From: Cordilura impudica
Taxonomy: Eukaryota > Arthropoda > Insecta > Diptera > Scathophagidae
Direction of reading: 5' to 3'
DNA length: 64,000 nt
Assembly: GCA_963682025.1 (NCBI GenBank)
Contig: OY821520.1
Coordinates: forward strand, 185,981,758 to 186,045,757
Of the stretch, positions 1 to 10,837 are shown piece after piece. Numbering within the stretch: the stretch's first letter is position 1; every line of letters starts with the position of its first letter. The notes beneath the pieces were generated by a model that ran no database searches, had not been told where the DNA came from, and saw only the letters and a list, made by a program, of their open reading frames with translations. The position numbers were made by a program, and so were the translations under genes.

Positions 1-404
1 TGTTTCTAATTACTCTCATATCCAAATATGGTATGGATCCATTTTCCTACCTTTCTATTGTGAATTTTAGTTTTTTATGGTGGTCATTATACTTTTTTAA
101 AATATGTTCTTCGTCCTTTTTCTTTATTATTACAAATAAATCATCCACGTACTTAGTAATAAGTTTTACATTTATATTTTCCCTCCGCAAATCATCTAAT
201 GTTTGTTCCAATAGTGTGTCTAAGACAATGTCCGCTATGATTGGTGACAGCGGGTTACCCATATGCATGCCATATGTCTGGTTGTAAAAATCCCATTATA
301 TATAACATAGTTGTTGTCATTTAAACAAAACTGTAATAATTTCAGAAATTGCGTTCTTGGTATCTTCGTATGTTTTTGTAGAGTTGTCCATTGTGCCATT
401 ATAT
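1..404 (-). pseudogene. Penelope-like element reverse transcriptase fragment
   Basis: The minus strand encodes the palm of a Penelope-type reverse transcriptase. Seen in order: a segment starting MAQWTTLQKHTKIPRTQ (about 400 to 310), then after one frameshift FYNQTYGMHMGNPLSP, then KYVDDLF with the catalytic YVDD Asp pair, then LKFTIER. A TAG stop at 47-49 interrupts the frame, but translation resumes in frame as ENGSIPYLDMRVIRN and runs off the window edge, so the piece is truncated at position 1 only by the window. The GxPLSPxIA block, YVDD and the following IPYLD motif are characteristic of Penelope-like elements rather than of jockey-type LINEs. The element would encode a self-priming retroelement polymerase; this copy cannot, because of the stop and the frameshift. 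No GIY-YIG endonuclease is visible, but it would lie beyond the edge. Confidence 0.85.
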
Positions 405-448
405 TATAAAAAAAAATTAAATAAAATAAATGCTGTAGGATCTTTCCT

Positions 449-610
449 AGTCATATCCCCCGAATGAAGCTGCTTCCCGATCTTCATTTAAAATTATTTA
501 AAAAAACAAGTAAGAAAATTATAGTCCAGCTAATTAGATATAGAAAACAAGTAAGAGTGTTAAATTCGGCTGTGCCGAATCTTTGATACCCTCCACCTCG
601 GTTTGAGTCT
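449..610 (+). repeat. Mosaic of family B fragments and a family A left end
   Basis: Three short pieces abut. At about 449-498 is a minus-oriented family B internal fragment (GAAGCTGCTTCCCGATCTTC). At 508-545 is a plus-oriented family B left end starting ACAAGTAAGAAAATTATAG. At 547-610 is a family A left end, ACAAGTAAGAGTGTTAAATT, followed by the stem-loop ATTCGGC-TGT-GCCGAAT and TACCCTCCACCTCGG. No target duplication is visible. It is a junkyard of partial non-autonomous elements. Confidence 0.7.
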
Positions 611-2197
611 TGATAATAAATGTAAATGAAAAAGTAAACAATTTGTTAAACTTAATACCAAATTATTTCAGCAAATTCTTTGGGTTGGTTTTCTTCTTTT
701 CTATTATTTCGGATATATTTCGGTGTTTGCTTTTTGGTCATCGTGGTTGCTGATCGGCATGCATTTTGGTTATATACCTATATGCATGCGTTTCCGGTTA
801 TATGACATAACTTCTCGTTTAATTTAGTTTTTGCTAATTAAATAGCTCGCCCTAACCTCCATTGCAAAGGTAATGGTTGTGTAGAGTGGCTATATGCATT
901 AAATCGTGCTAATTGGAGATGGCTGTTTAGTTTCTTTTAACTGGCCAAATATTTCTTCATTGTGGCCATATAGGTCGGATGGAGTAACAAAATAATAACC
1001 AAAAAAAAAGCTCTCTCAACTTTTTTTTTAAATATTGCCATATTTTGAAAACATAGAGAATAAATTTATAATAATAAATAATCAAATTAGGGATGAAAAA
1101 CGCAAAAAACGAAAAGTCCCAAACATTTTAAATAAAATAATTTAATGTTATCTTTATTTTCTGAAAAACTTCAAATTTTCATCCAAAAAAAATTGTGAAA
1201 ATTTATATATAAAAAATAACATTCTCATAAAATTACGTTTACTTATGTAACAATTTTTATGTTAGCAATTCTTAAATATCATTTGAGGTTTTCTTAAATT
1301 CATTGAATTTAAATTAATATCGACAAATCTGTTTTTCTATTTATTTAAATTGTAAAGGAGTGGCATCTCTGTCAAAATAAGCGAAAAACACAAAGAATAG
1401 AAAAAAACAAATTACTTCGTGTTTGACAGGATGATTTTATGTTTATGTTTAATATCTTTATTTTTTTTACTAATATTTCTGTTTATTTATTTGAAAATGA
1501 AATAATGAATTGAATATTTAATTTTTTTATTTATATAAAAAAGTTTTTTAATTAAAGCAAAATATTTTCACTATTTCATGATTTTTATTTATGTATGACG
1601 ACATTTCAACCTAAAAATTTAAGTTTTTATCGATTGGATAAAACACACAAAAATGGTTGTCGTTTAGATAACAACAACAGCTGACTTTAACAATAGCGAA
1701 TATCGTTTCAAAATTTTACTGATAATTTTGCAATTATCTTTTTTTTTACAATTCGACTATCGTTAAAAGAAGTTACTGAATCGCGGTACTGAAAAGTTAT
1801 TAATATCTCCTGAATGGCAATATTTTTTTTAAATGTAAACATTTTTAAATGTAAAGATATTTCTAAATTTAAAATTATTATTTCCGACGTTTTGATATGA
1901 TTTTCTGAAACTCAATTAATATTTTCTAATTTATAATTGGAAATTATATTTTCAGTTTTTATTATAATTGATATTTTCTTAAATTTGAATGGAAAATTTA
2001 AAAAGTGAAATTTTGTATTTATGTGAATAATAATGCTTTATTAATTATAAACAATTTTTAAAAATTAGATGTAATCGCAATCAGATATTTTATAGGTAAA
2101 GCAGAATAATAATTCTATATAACTATGTAGAACTGTTTTGTAAGCAAAAAACTCATTGACGAACTCAGTAACTCTATTTTGTAAAGACAACAAAAAG
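611..2197. other. AT-rich stretch with no recognisable gene
   Basis: Very AT-rich, with many poly-A/T runs. No ORF of convincing length or composition, no tRNA and no clear terminal repeat was seen. It may be old intergenic or intronic sequence or unrecognised repeat. Confidence 0.5.
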
Positions 2198-2775
2198 TTA
2201 ACCCCCCAATCTCACATCACACTGAAATTCTAAAATCGTTGTGTACGTATTATCAACGAAAAATTGTTCGAATTAGTCGAATCCATCGCCATTAAATTTT
2301 ATGCTCAAACATCTGACTGCATCTCATTTTTAAAATGTTGTCGAAGCGTAAACTTGAAAAAATTTGTATACTTCTCTCTCTTATTTTATTTTAAGTAGAG
2401 TTACTAAGTTTATTATACAGGCACATGTTTGAGGGAAAATGTTTACATTTATTATTATTAGTATTATTTTAATAATAGTTAATAATATTTATGCTCTATA
2501 ATTAACAAACGTTTTTGTATGCGCATTTCAAAAAATAAATCATTATAATAGATTTAACAAGTTAAAACTTTAATTACAATTTTACAGGATCCAGTAAATT
2601 TGCATTAAATTTATAACAGGGTAACATTAATCATCGTTAGTGTCTGCCACTATTCGCACGAAAAATTTGGTGCCATTAGTGTGACCACTGCGGAAAATGT
2701 GTGTGTATTTGTAAAAAAAAATGTGAGTGTATTGAGTTTTTCGAACTTGCAGTGTGATGTGAGATTGGTGGGTAA
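2198..2775. mobile_element. Inverted-repeat MITE (578 bp)
   Basis: The left end reads TTAACCCCCCAATCTCACAT and continues CACACTGAAATTC. The right end, read on the opposite strand, starts TTACCCACCAATCTCACATC and continues with a diverged version of the same sequence (CACACTGCAAGTTC). The inverted match covers about 40-45 bp at each end. There is no coding capacity, so it is best described as a non-autonomous DNA transposon. The superfamily is not determined; no secure target duplication is seen. Confidence 0.65.
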
Positions 2776-2936
2776 TATGCCAAACTTATGTTCATATTTG
2801 TAAAAGAATAATGAAAAAACGTATGAAATAAAAGACCAACCCGTGTATACTCTTAACATTGTTCTGTATGATATCTAGTTGAAAATATTAACATTCATGT
2901 TAAAATAGAAATAACTATTGCAAAGCTAATTAGAAC

Positions 2937-3090
2937 AAACAAAAATTATGGCGGCATCTACTGTGGCATAGTCACGCTGAGCAAAATGAAGTGACACTCT
3001 GTTAATACAAAAGAAATGTATTTTCCCCACAACAAAATACTGCAGAATTTTATGTAAATAAAATAACCGATTTATTTCTAACATGCAGTT
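2937..3090 (+). repeat. Diverged relative of the 276-bp duplicated repeat at 6.4 kb
   Basis: The segment GGCGGCATCTACTGTGGCAT and the following bases (AGTCACG..., CTCTGTT..., AACAAAATACTGCAGAATTTT) align by eye with the tandem repeat at 6375-6925 (GTGGTGGCATCTACGCAATT..., AACAAAATATGGCAGAATTC). This shows the sequence is a dispersed repeat rather than unique DNA duplicated once. Confidence 0.55.
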
Positions 3091-3263
3091 ACTATCAATA
3101 TACATACATACATATATATAATATATGTACATTATTTGCATTATTTAATATGTGTATGTATGTATATTTAAATATTACACACAAAAAATACAACATCAAA
3201 CGTTATTTTTGTGTTTTTCTCTTTAAATAAATTAATACATAAATTTTTTTGATAAATTTACAT

Positions 3264-3892
3264 TTGGGCAATTCACAACAGGTGTTGTATATTGTATGTT
3301 GTATTGAAATACACAATACAATCATTTGTTGTGAACACTCAGTTGTATTTTCATATTGTAAAACGCTTTCTTTAGTAATTTTCGATCCAACGAGGAAAGA
3401 TCGCTTCGTCGCTTCTGCTATTTTGTATAAGAGAAAACACTTGTCAGTGTTTGCTTTTTGGTCGTGAGATATACCCTGGAGTTTTAGTTACGTACCTCTT
3501 GCATTTTAATTTATAATGAAAAAAAAAAAAATGTTAAATGTTTTGGTTGGTACTGAAAGAGAAAATACATACTAAAAATATAAACATTAATTTTTATATA
3601 AATAAACTTATCGATGTATTTGCGTTATTTGCATTATTTGCCATATTTTATTTTATAATTATTTATGCTGATAATATTCTATGTATTTGTTTTTTCTTTT
3701 TCATAAAAACTGGCATTCACTTGGAACTGATATGTTATGATACAATATACAACATTTACAAAACATAGCAAATGAAGTTGGATCGTGTATCAGATTTTTC
3801 AGTGAAAATTACCAACAACAATTTTACACTATTGTAAAGTGATACACGATACAAGAGATACAACGATACATTACCCATTGTGAATTGCCCAA
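3264..3892. mobile_element. TIR MITE 'TTGGGCAATTCACAAC', copy 1 (629 bp)
   Basis: Starts TTGGGCAATTCACAAC-AGGTGTTGTAT and ends GTGAATTGCCCAA, the inverted complement. Inside, the sequence is rich in palindromic TTGTAT/ATACAA words at both ends. A second, clearly homologous copy lies at 31506-32105 with the same ends and the same internal blocks (for example ATCGACCCAACGAGGAAAGR and CTGGCATTCACTTG). No transposase is encoded, so it is a non-autonomous DNA element. Confidence 0.85.
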
Positions 3893-3929
3893 TTGTTTTT
3901 TTTATTAACAACTAGGTATTTTAGCATTA

Positions 3930-5310
3930 TTTGCTTTAGATGTTGGTGAATTTTTACTCCCTTTGTATTAACTCGTAGTGTCTGCTTGTCGAAAAAATTT
4001 TGGATCGATTTTAACCACTTTCCCGTGACCCAATCGATCTGAAATTTTGCAGGCAGGCTTGTGGCAATGACAGAAATGATCTGACATATTTTTTTAGTGA
4101 TGCCAAAACAATGGAAACTTTTAAATTTTTCTACCAGAGTTGATAAAAAAATGTACAAAGGGTTTGTTTTTGTTATATTATTACCATAACGACCACAAAA
4201 ACAACAAGTCCAGCTATGAAAACAATGCAACATTTAGAATAACAACAAGAACAAGTAAGAGTGTTAAATTCGGCTGTGCCGAATCTTTGATACCCTCCAC
4301 CTCGGTTTGTGGCAATACTATTAACATAGCTCATGGTAGTTGTGTTCTTGTTATTGTTAATATGTATGAATCACATTTTTTTTGTGGCTTTTTTTATGTT
4401 GTTGTATGTTCAACCACTAAACTATTACAAGAAAACACTAGGTTTCATGTTTTTTTTAGAGGTATCTATAAACTTTTGTTCATTTCTCAGCGCAGAGGCT
4501 CCCGATTTACTCCGATTTCAATACCAACCTGGTGGGAATTATGGCAAATAATTTTTTCGTAACCTGACCTAAGTAAATGCTTTTTTTTTTGAATGAGCGT
4601 GATTTCAACAGACACACGGACAGACGGACAGACGGACAGACGGACAGACGGACAGACGGACATCGCTATATCGACTCGAGCTGTGATAAGGATCAAGAAT
4701 ATATATACTTTATTGGGTCGGAAATTAGTTTTTCGATGCGTTACAAACGGAATGACAAACCTATATATACCCTCTGCCACTGAGATGTGGAGGGTATAAA
4801 AATATAGAAATATCATGTTTTTCATTTTTTTTTTACTTTTTCAGAGATTTCCCTGGACCTGTTCCACCGATTTTAATGATTTTTGAAGTAGAAATCTTTC
4901 CATGAATTTGGTGAATCATTCTCACTAAAAATGATCACTGTAGCTGCACTATTGAGGGCGTGATCGTGACAAGAACAACATAGAAAATTATTTTTTTTTC
5001 AAGACTTTTTTAGTTCTTCATTCAAATCTCGGGCCCTAATCGACCGATTTGGACGATTTTAAATAGCAAACTTCTCATGATGTTAGTGAATCATTTTTAT
5101 GTCAACGAGTACCCTAGCTGCCGGATTGATGCCGTCATCGGATTGATGCCGTCACAGACGGACAGACGGACATCGCTATATCAACTCCGGTTGTTATAAG
5201 GATCACAAATATATAAATTTTATGGGGTCCAAAATTTTTTTTCTAATTATTACAAACGGAATGACAAACTGGAGTGGAGGGTATAACAACTCTACAACAG
5301 CAACAATGAC
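3930..5310 (+). mobile_element. Family A-type repeat, copy interrupted by a younger family A element
   Basis: Bases 3930-4250 and 4800-5310 together match the continuous repeat at 8450-9299: same GGATCGATTTT...CCGTGA...CAATCGATCTGAAATTTTGC block, same ACAACAAGTCCAGCTATGA block, same TCGGGCCCTAATCGACCGAT block, and the same (GACG/GACA)n core followed by CATCGCTATATCAACTCC, a TA-rich stretch and a terminal GGAGGGTATAA. The 549-bp insert at 4251-4799 is a separate family A copy. The 3' core, a (GTCY)n run and a (TA)n run around a conserved block, is the hallmark of dipteran 'mini-me' elements. Confidence 0.75.
4251..4799 (+). mobile_element. Complete family A (mini-me-type) element, nested
   Basis: Begins ACAAGTAAGAGTGTTAAATT, followed at once by the stem-loop ATTCGGC-TGT-GCCGAAT and TACCCTCCACCTCGG. 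Ends with a (GACG/GACA)n microsatellite at about 4611-4660, a CATCGCTATATCGACTC core, ATATATATAC, and GATGTGGAGGGTATAAA. The subterminal stem-loop a dozen or so bases from one end resembles the 3' end of Helitron/DINE-1-like elements (inference). The homologous locus at 8771-8786 serves as an empty site, so the insertion boundaries are well supported. Confidence 0.8.
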
Positions 5311-6374
5311 AGTCATATGTTTTTCAAATAGGAAAAAACTGTTTATGTGTTAGTTTCGGTCATTCCCCAGTATGCATTGAAATATTATTTCTCCAATGTT
5401 GGAGAAAAGTTAAGTTCTTAAATTGATGTCAAATGTAATTCTCAACTTGGGTTGAACAATTTTTCTCCTTGTTTGCTTTCAACTTGACATCAAGTTGAGA
5501 CTTAACATTTTTTCCAATCTTTGAGAAACATTTTTACTCTCAATTGGATATCCAACACTTTTCTCCACTTGAGACCAAACATTTTTTCAACTTGAATACG
5601 ATTTGTGTTAAGTCTGAGATATTATTTAAATATGTCATAAATAATAAATTAAATTAAAAAATGCCAAAAAAGTACAAATAAATCATTGATATATTTTTAA
5701 TTATTTCTGCTTTTTGTCGAATTTTTCAAAAAATGTACAACTAATTAATTCATTTATTTTTAATTCTAGATTTTAAAAAATGTACATAATATGTACATTT
5801 AATGTTAAATATGTACATAGTAATGTTAAATATATAATGAAATTAAATTGAAACATTAAAAAAAGTACATTGTTTTCATTTCTAAAATTAGTATAATATT
5901 TTTTAATATGGCAATTCCGTACCTTCCATTTGATACCGATTGGAAATATTTCTTTGCTATCAAGTTGAGAATCACAAATTTCTCAATTTGATAACTATGA
6001 AAATCGCCATATAAAAAATGTGCCTTTTAAGTTGAGAATACTATATTCGAACTATTGAGGGCATTTGCACCTCAAGTTGATAGCAAACAAAAATGTTTAT
6101 TGGGACATTTATTGTAGGGTCGTTTGCACACACACAAAAAATAGAAAATAAATTGTCAATAAGCAAAGCAACTGGCTTCGAAATTCGATGATGCCAGTTA
6201 ATCATTTTTTGTTCACGCGGAATTTATAATTGGAGGAATTTTTTCTCGAGAAATGTATTTTCCGTGAGAAAGAAATTCCTTGAGAATATTCATAATTGGG
6301 ATGAATAACTTTTAATTGGAACTTTTTAGTCAGAATAAATTATAATTCTAGTTAGATATTGGTTAATATTTAAT
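5311..6374. other. AT-rich region with recurring CAACTTGAGA words
   Basis: No gene. Between about 5380 and 6080 the words CAACTTG, TCAAGTTGAGA and TTCTCAACTTG recur on both strands at irregular spacing, which suggests a decayed MITE or foldback sequence. No clean terminal repeat could be fixed. Confidence 0.4.
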
Positions 6375-6925
6375 TAGAAAAAATATTGTGGTGGCATCTA
6401 CGCAATTATTGAGGCAGTCACGGAAAAATTAAATGCAAGTCTGTTTTTTTTAATATAACAAAAATGGATTTTCCCTTTAACAAAATATGGCAGAATTCTT
6501 TATAAATGAAATGCAAAATGGAAAATCAATTTTGTGCTAATTCTTAACAAAATTAATAAAATATATTTATATGTATTATTATATTTATTAATATTTGTAA
6601 TTTTATTTGACACAATTTCACACACATTTTTACAGATCAACTGTTTTAATTACAAAAAATATTGTGGTGGCATCTACGCAATTATTGAGGCAGTCACGGA
6701 AAAATTAAATGCAAGTCTGTTTTTTTTAATATAACAAAAATGGATTTTCCCTTTAACAAAATATGGCAGAATTCTTTATAAATGAAATGCAAAATGGAAA
6801 ATCAATTTTGTGCTAATTCTTAACAAAATTAATAAAATATATATATATGTATTATTATATTTATTAATATTTGTAATTTTATTTGACGCAATTTCACACA
6901 CAGTTTTACAGATCAACTGTTTTCA
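6375..6925 (+). repeat. Tandem duplication of a 276-bp unit
   Basis: Unit 1 (about 6375-6650) and unit 2 (about 6651-6925) are nearly identical, for example GTGGCATCTACGCAATTATT at 6391 and again at 6667, a period of 276 bp. Differences are a few substitutions (ATTTATATG versus ATATATATG, GACACAATT versus GACGCAATT). The low divergence implies a recent duplication. A diverged single copy lies at 2937-3090. Confidence 0.85.
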
Positions 6926-8449
6926 ACTGATTTAGAAGTTTTCTGTTTTTGAAACAGTAGTGCCAATTTGTATCATTTTGTGATGTAATGAAAATCGCTG
7001 AATAATAAGTTAATACACAATAAAAAATATTAAATTTTTAAGTTTTATATACATATTGCAATAAAAAAAACTTTGGTAAATTTACATTGAAGATGGTCAG
7101 AAATGAATGAGAAAAAATATATAGGCATTTTAGAAAAGCACATTTAATATTAAACTTTATGCACAAAATATATGGGTTTTTGTTGTTTCGAATTTAACTG
7201 TGGCTCTAAGTGAAAAGTTTTAGACCGATCGTATATTACATCTTGAGGATCCTCACCTAATATTTTCAAATATTTTAAATTCTTTTTAACTCATTTAACC
7301 TCATTACGAAAATAGTAAAACAGTAAATATGGAAAATCCACGCACCTCAAAAAATTGTTTTCTATGAAATAAATTAAAGACATTTCATATTATACAATTT
7401 TCTTTCAAAAATGTATCAATTATTGCAAATTTGAAATTTGACATATAGTATTTGTACATATATTTGTATAGATTTCGCAGTATGAAAAGAACTATTATTT
7501 CTTTATTTAGAATATATGTAAGTATTGCTCGCAAAAAAATGCAACATCATGAATGAAACACATAGACGACTGTTGGCAGCAGCATTTGTAGTCGTATAGT
7601 CAGCTACTTGATTTTTCTGAATACGACAGCAACATATAATACAAATGCATTTTTATTTAAATATACAATTACTTTTACTTATTAAAATGCATTAGTACAA
7701 CGTAAAAATAAATAAATTAGTTTAACGCCTTTTGATTATTAATGGAATTATAGCCTTTCATTTTGCGATTTTTTTTTAAACAAAATAAAATATTTCATAG
7801 CAATAACTTCTTTTACATATTTTGTTATATTGTCAACACTATTTTTGTTTTGTAGCCAACAAAACACACTTGCAGTTTTTTTTTCTATTTGAAGAACATA
7901 TGACTGCCATTGTTGATGTTGTAGAGTTGTTTTTTTTTTTTTTGATTTTGTTTCGTTAACTCTTTTGTATTAAAGCACCTCCAATATATGTATCCATTTT
8001 AGTTTGCAAATTCAGTATATTTATAATTTATTACTTACAGCAAAAAATAATAGAAACAATTTTATCAGTTATGCTTACGAAACTATATAAATAGACTTGA
8101 AGTTGGCTGCAAAAGCAGTAGCCTGTGTAAAGAACAAGTTAGCGACATGTAACTGTTACGTAACGTGTCAGCCTTTTTTTCACATGAAAAGTATTGGAAC
8201 GTTCCGGTTACGTTCGGTAACTGTTTTAAATGATTTTCATGTAAAAAAAAACAACTGACTCGTTACGGTTACGGTTAGAAAACATTGACCTTTTATATGT
8301 ATTATAATGCTATGAATGCATTTATCTTTATTTTATTTTATTTACATATTCTTTTTTTTTGTATTGTATATTATTTTTTTATTATTATTGTTACTATTTC
8401 ATTTAATTATTTTTTTCTTTAAATAAATTAATACATAAAAATTTGTTTT
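6926..8449. other. AT-rich stretch with no recognisable gene
   Basis: No ORF, RNA gene or clear transposon end found. A short inverted motif lies around 8140-8280 (GTTACGTAACGTGTC... and CGTTACGGTTACGGTTAG), of unknown meaning. Confidence 0.45.
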
Positions 8450-9299
8450 TTAAATTATTGGTGAACTTTTACTCCCTTTATTTACTGCCTTTATATTAAC
8501 TGATAGTGTCTGTTTGTCGACAAAATTTTGGATCGATTTTTAGCCCCTTTTCCGTGAGCCAATCGATCTGAAATTTTGCATGCAGGCTCGTGGCAATGAC
8601 AGAAATGATCTAACAAATTTTTTTAGTGACGCCAAAACAATGGAAACTTTTAAAATTTTCTACCAGAGTTCACAAAAAAATGTACAAAGGGTTTGTTTTT
8701 ATTATATTATTACCACAACGACCACAAAAACAACAAGTCCAGCTATGACAACAATGCAACATTTAGAATAACAACAGGAACAATATGGAAACATCATGTT
8801 TTTCATTTTTTTTTTAATTTTTCATAGATTTACCTGGACCTGTTCCACCGATTTTAATGATTTTTGAAGTAGAAATCTTCCCATGAATTTGGTGAATCAT
8901 TCTCACTAAAAATTATCACCCTAGCTATCCTATTGAGGGCGTGATCGTGACAAGAACAACATAGAAAATTATATTTTTTCAAGACTTTTTTTAGTTCTTC
9001 ATTCAAATCTCGGGCCCTAATCGACCGATTTGGACGATTTTAAATAGCAAACTTTTCAGGATGTTAATGAATCATTTTTTATGCCAACGAGCACCCTAGC
9101 TGCCCGATTGATGCCGTCATCGTGATTTCCACAGACGGACAGACGGACAGACGGACAGACGGACATCGCTATATCAACTCCGGTTGTTATAAGGATCACA
9201 AATATATATATTTTATGGGGTCCAAATTTTTTTTTCTAATTATTACAAACGGAATGACAAACTTATATATACCCTCTGCACACTGGAGTGGAGGGTATA
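8450..9299 (+). mobile_element. Family A-type repeat, uninterrupted reference copy
   Basis: Homologous along its length to 3930-5310 without the nested insert. The 3' part carries (GACG/GACA)n at 9133-9162, the conserved core CATCGCTATATCAACTCC, GGTTGTTATAAGGATCAC, a TA stretch, and the terminal GTGGAGGGTATAATA. It abuts a family B fragment directly at 9300. A 185-codon ORF across this region is read-through of repeats and not a gene. Confidence 0.75.
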
Positions 9300-9813
9300 A
9301 TAAGCATAAATTAAATTTGAGTGGTATTGTTGTTAATATTTTTGCCTTTGAATATAGCGAAGTTCATATCGGATGCTATATTTATATGGAGTCTAGGTCG
9401 ACCATATTTGATAAAGTCACTTATTTTTTGCAAAAACATATACAAACCAAATTTGTGAAAAATCTGTGGAATATTTTTTTTTTTTTGATAGATTTAGGGT
9501 TTATTTTTGGACTACTGATAAATGGACGTAATGAACATATACGGACCCAATTTGACCGAGATCTATATGAATCTGGATATTATGGCATTTTAAGTCGACC
9601 TATGACCAGTACTATGGCCAGTGGAAGGTTACAACTAAATTTTATCAAAATATATTCATATATGCGACCTGCGGTTTGATTACAAGGTTTAAATGGACAC
9701 AAGGCAGACAGACGGACGGACGGACGGACATCGCTAAATTGACTCAGAAAGTGATTCTAATTCGATCGGTATAATAAAAAATGGGTCGAGGTCAAATATT
9801 TTTGGTTGTAAAA
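9300..9813 (+). repeat. Family B internal-to-3' fragment
   Basis: Matches full-length family B copies from AAATTTGAGTGG through AGTTCATATCGGATGCTATA, CATATATGCGACCTGCGG, the (GACG)n run at 9710-9730, CATCGCTAAATTGACTCAG, GATCGGTATAATAAA and ATTTTTGGTTG. The left terminus with its 24-bp palindrome and the last approximately 50 bp are missing. Confidence 0.75.
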
Positions 9814-10837
9814 GCATGCTATAAGGCAGCGAGGTGAACCTATGGCACGCGTGGCACGAGTTATCCTCGAAATAATTTTGATGGCACCCGAAATTAAAAA
9901 AAAATTTTAAACTTTCCACACAAGACGTGTGTACCATTCCTCATTGAGTATTTTGCTTATAAGGATGAAATAGTTAAGATTAAAAGACTGCCTATCGCTG
10001 GAAATACAATAAAAAACAGATTCTAAAAGTGGGTTCTAAAAGTGTTGCTGAATAACAAAATTCTTAGTTATGTGAATTTGCTATTTTTGTTCGTTTATTT
10101 TTTTTTTTTTTGGAATGAAATTAAGCCACAGGAAATAAGCCCCAACAATGGGATATTATTTCACAACGAAATTTAGAAATGAAATAAAGCCCTAACGAAA
10201 TGAAATGAAATCGCACAAAAAAATTAAATAATGCCCCATTGAAATGAAATAAGACCCCATTTTAAAATTTACTGCCGAATCTGAAAGTTAAATAATAAAA
10301 TAACAAATAAGTTAAAATATCTTTTATTGGAAATAACTTCGAGTTAAGTAATAACATAAAACGATATTTTATATTTCTTCCATTTAAAATAATACTTCTC
10401 ATAACAAATAACAATAAAAATAACTAGCAGATTCCAGCCCTCGAAATTCGATTGCAAATTCTAGGAAATTTTATTTTTTCATTAAATAAAGACCCTAAAG
10501 GTATGCTAATCAATTATAGCCAATTCATAAATCAACACAAAAGAACAAACTCATTTTTATTACAAACACATTAACAAATTTAATAAACACACACATAGCA
10601 TTGTATAATTTTATGTATGTGTTAGTAGCAACTTTAAATGCAATTTACACCAAATAAAGGAAAAAATTTAAAAATCTGTAAATCTGCAAAACGGCTAAAA
10701 AGAAATATCTTTCAAATAATATATGTTTGGTCAAAATCGGGATAAAACGGCAGAACAAAACAGCGGTCACAAGAAATCGCCTAGCCTATTAATATTATAG
10801 ATACTAATAAAAAGAATTATTTCATATTTCTTCAACT

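Noticed and set aside
4577..4799. Overlapping ORFs rich in TDRRTDGQTDRRTDG
   Set aside because: Translation of the (GACG/GACA)n microsatellite.
9122..9679. 185-codon ORF as a gene
   Set aside because: It crosses the junction of a family A end and a family B fragment and includes the GACGGACA microsatellite; composition is that of repeat read-through.
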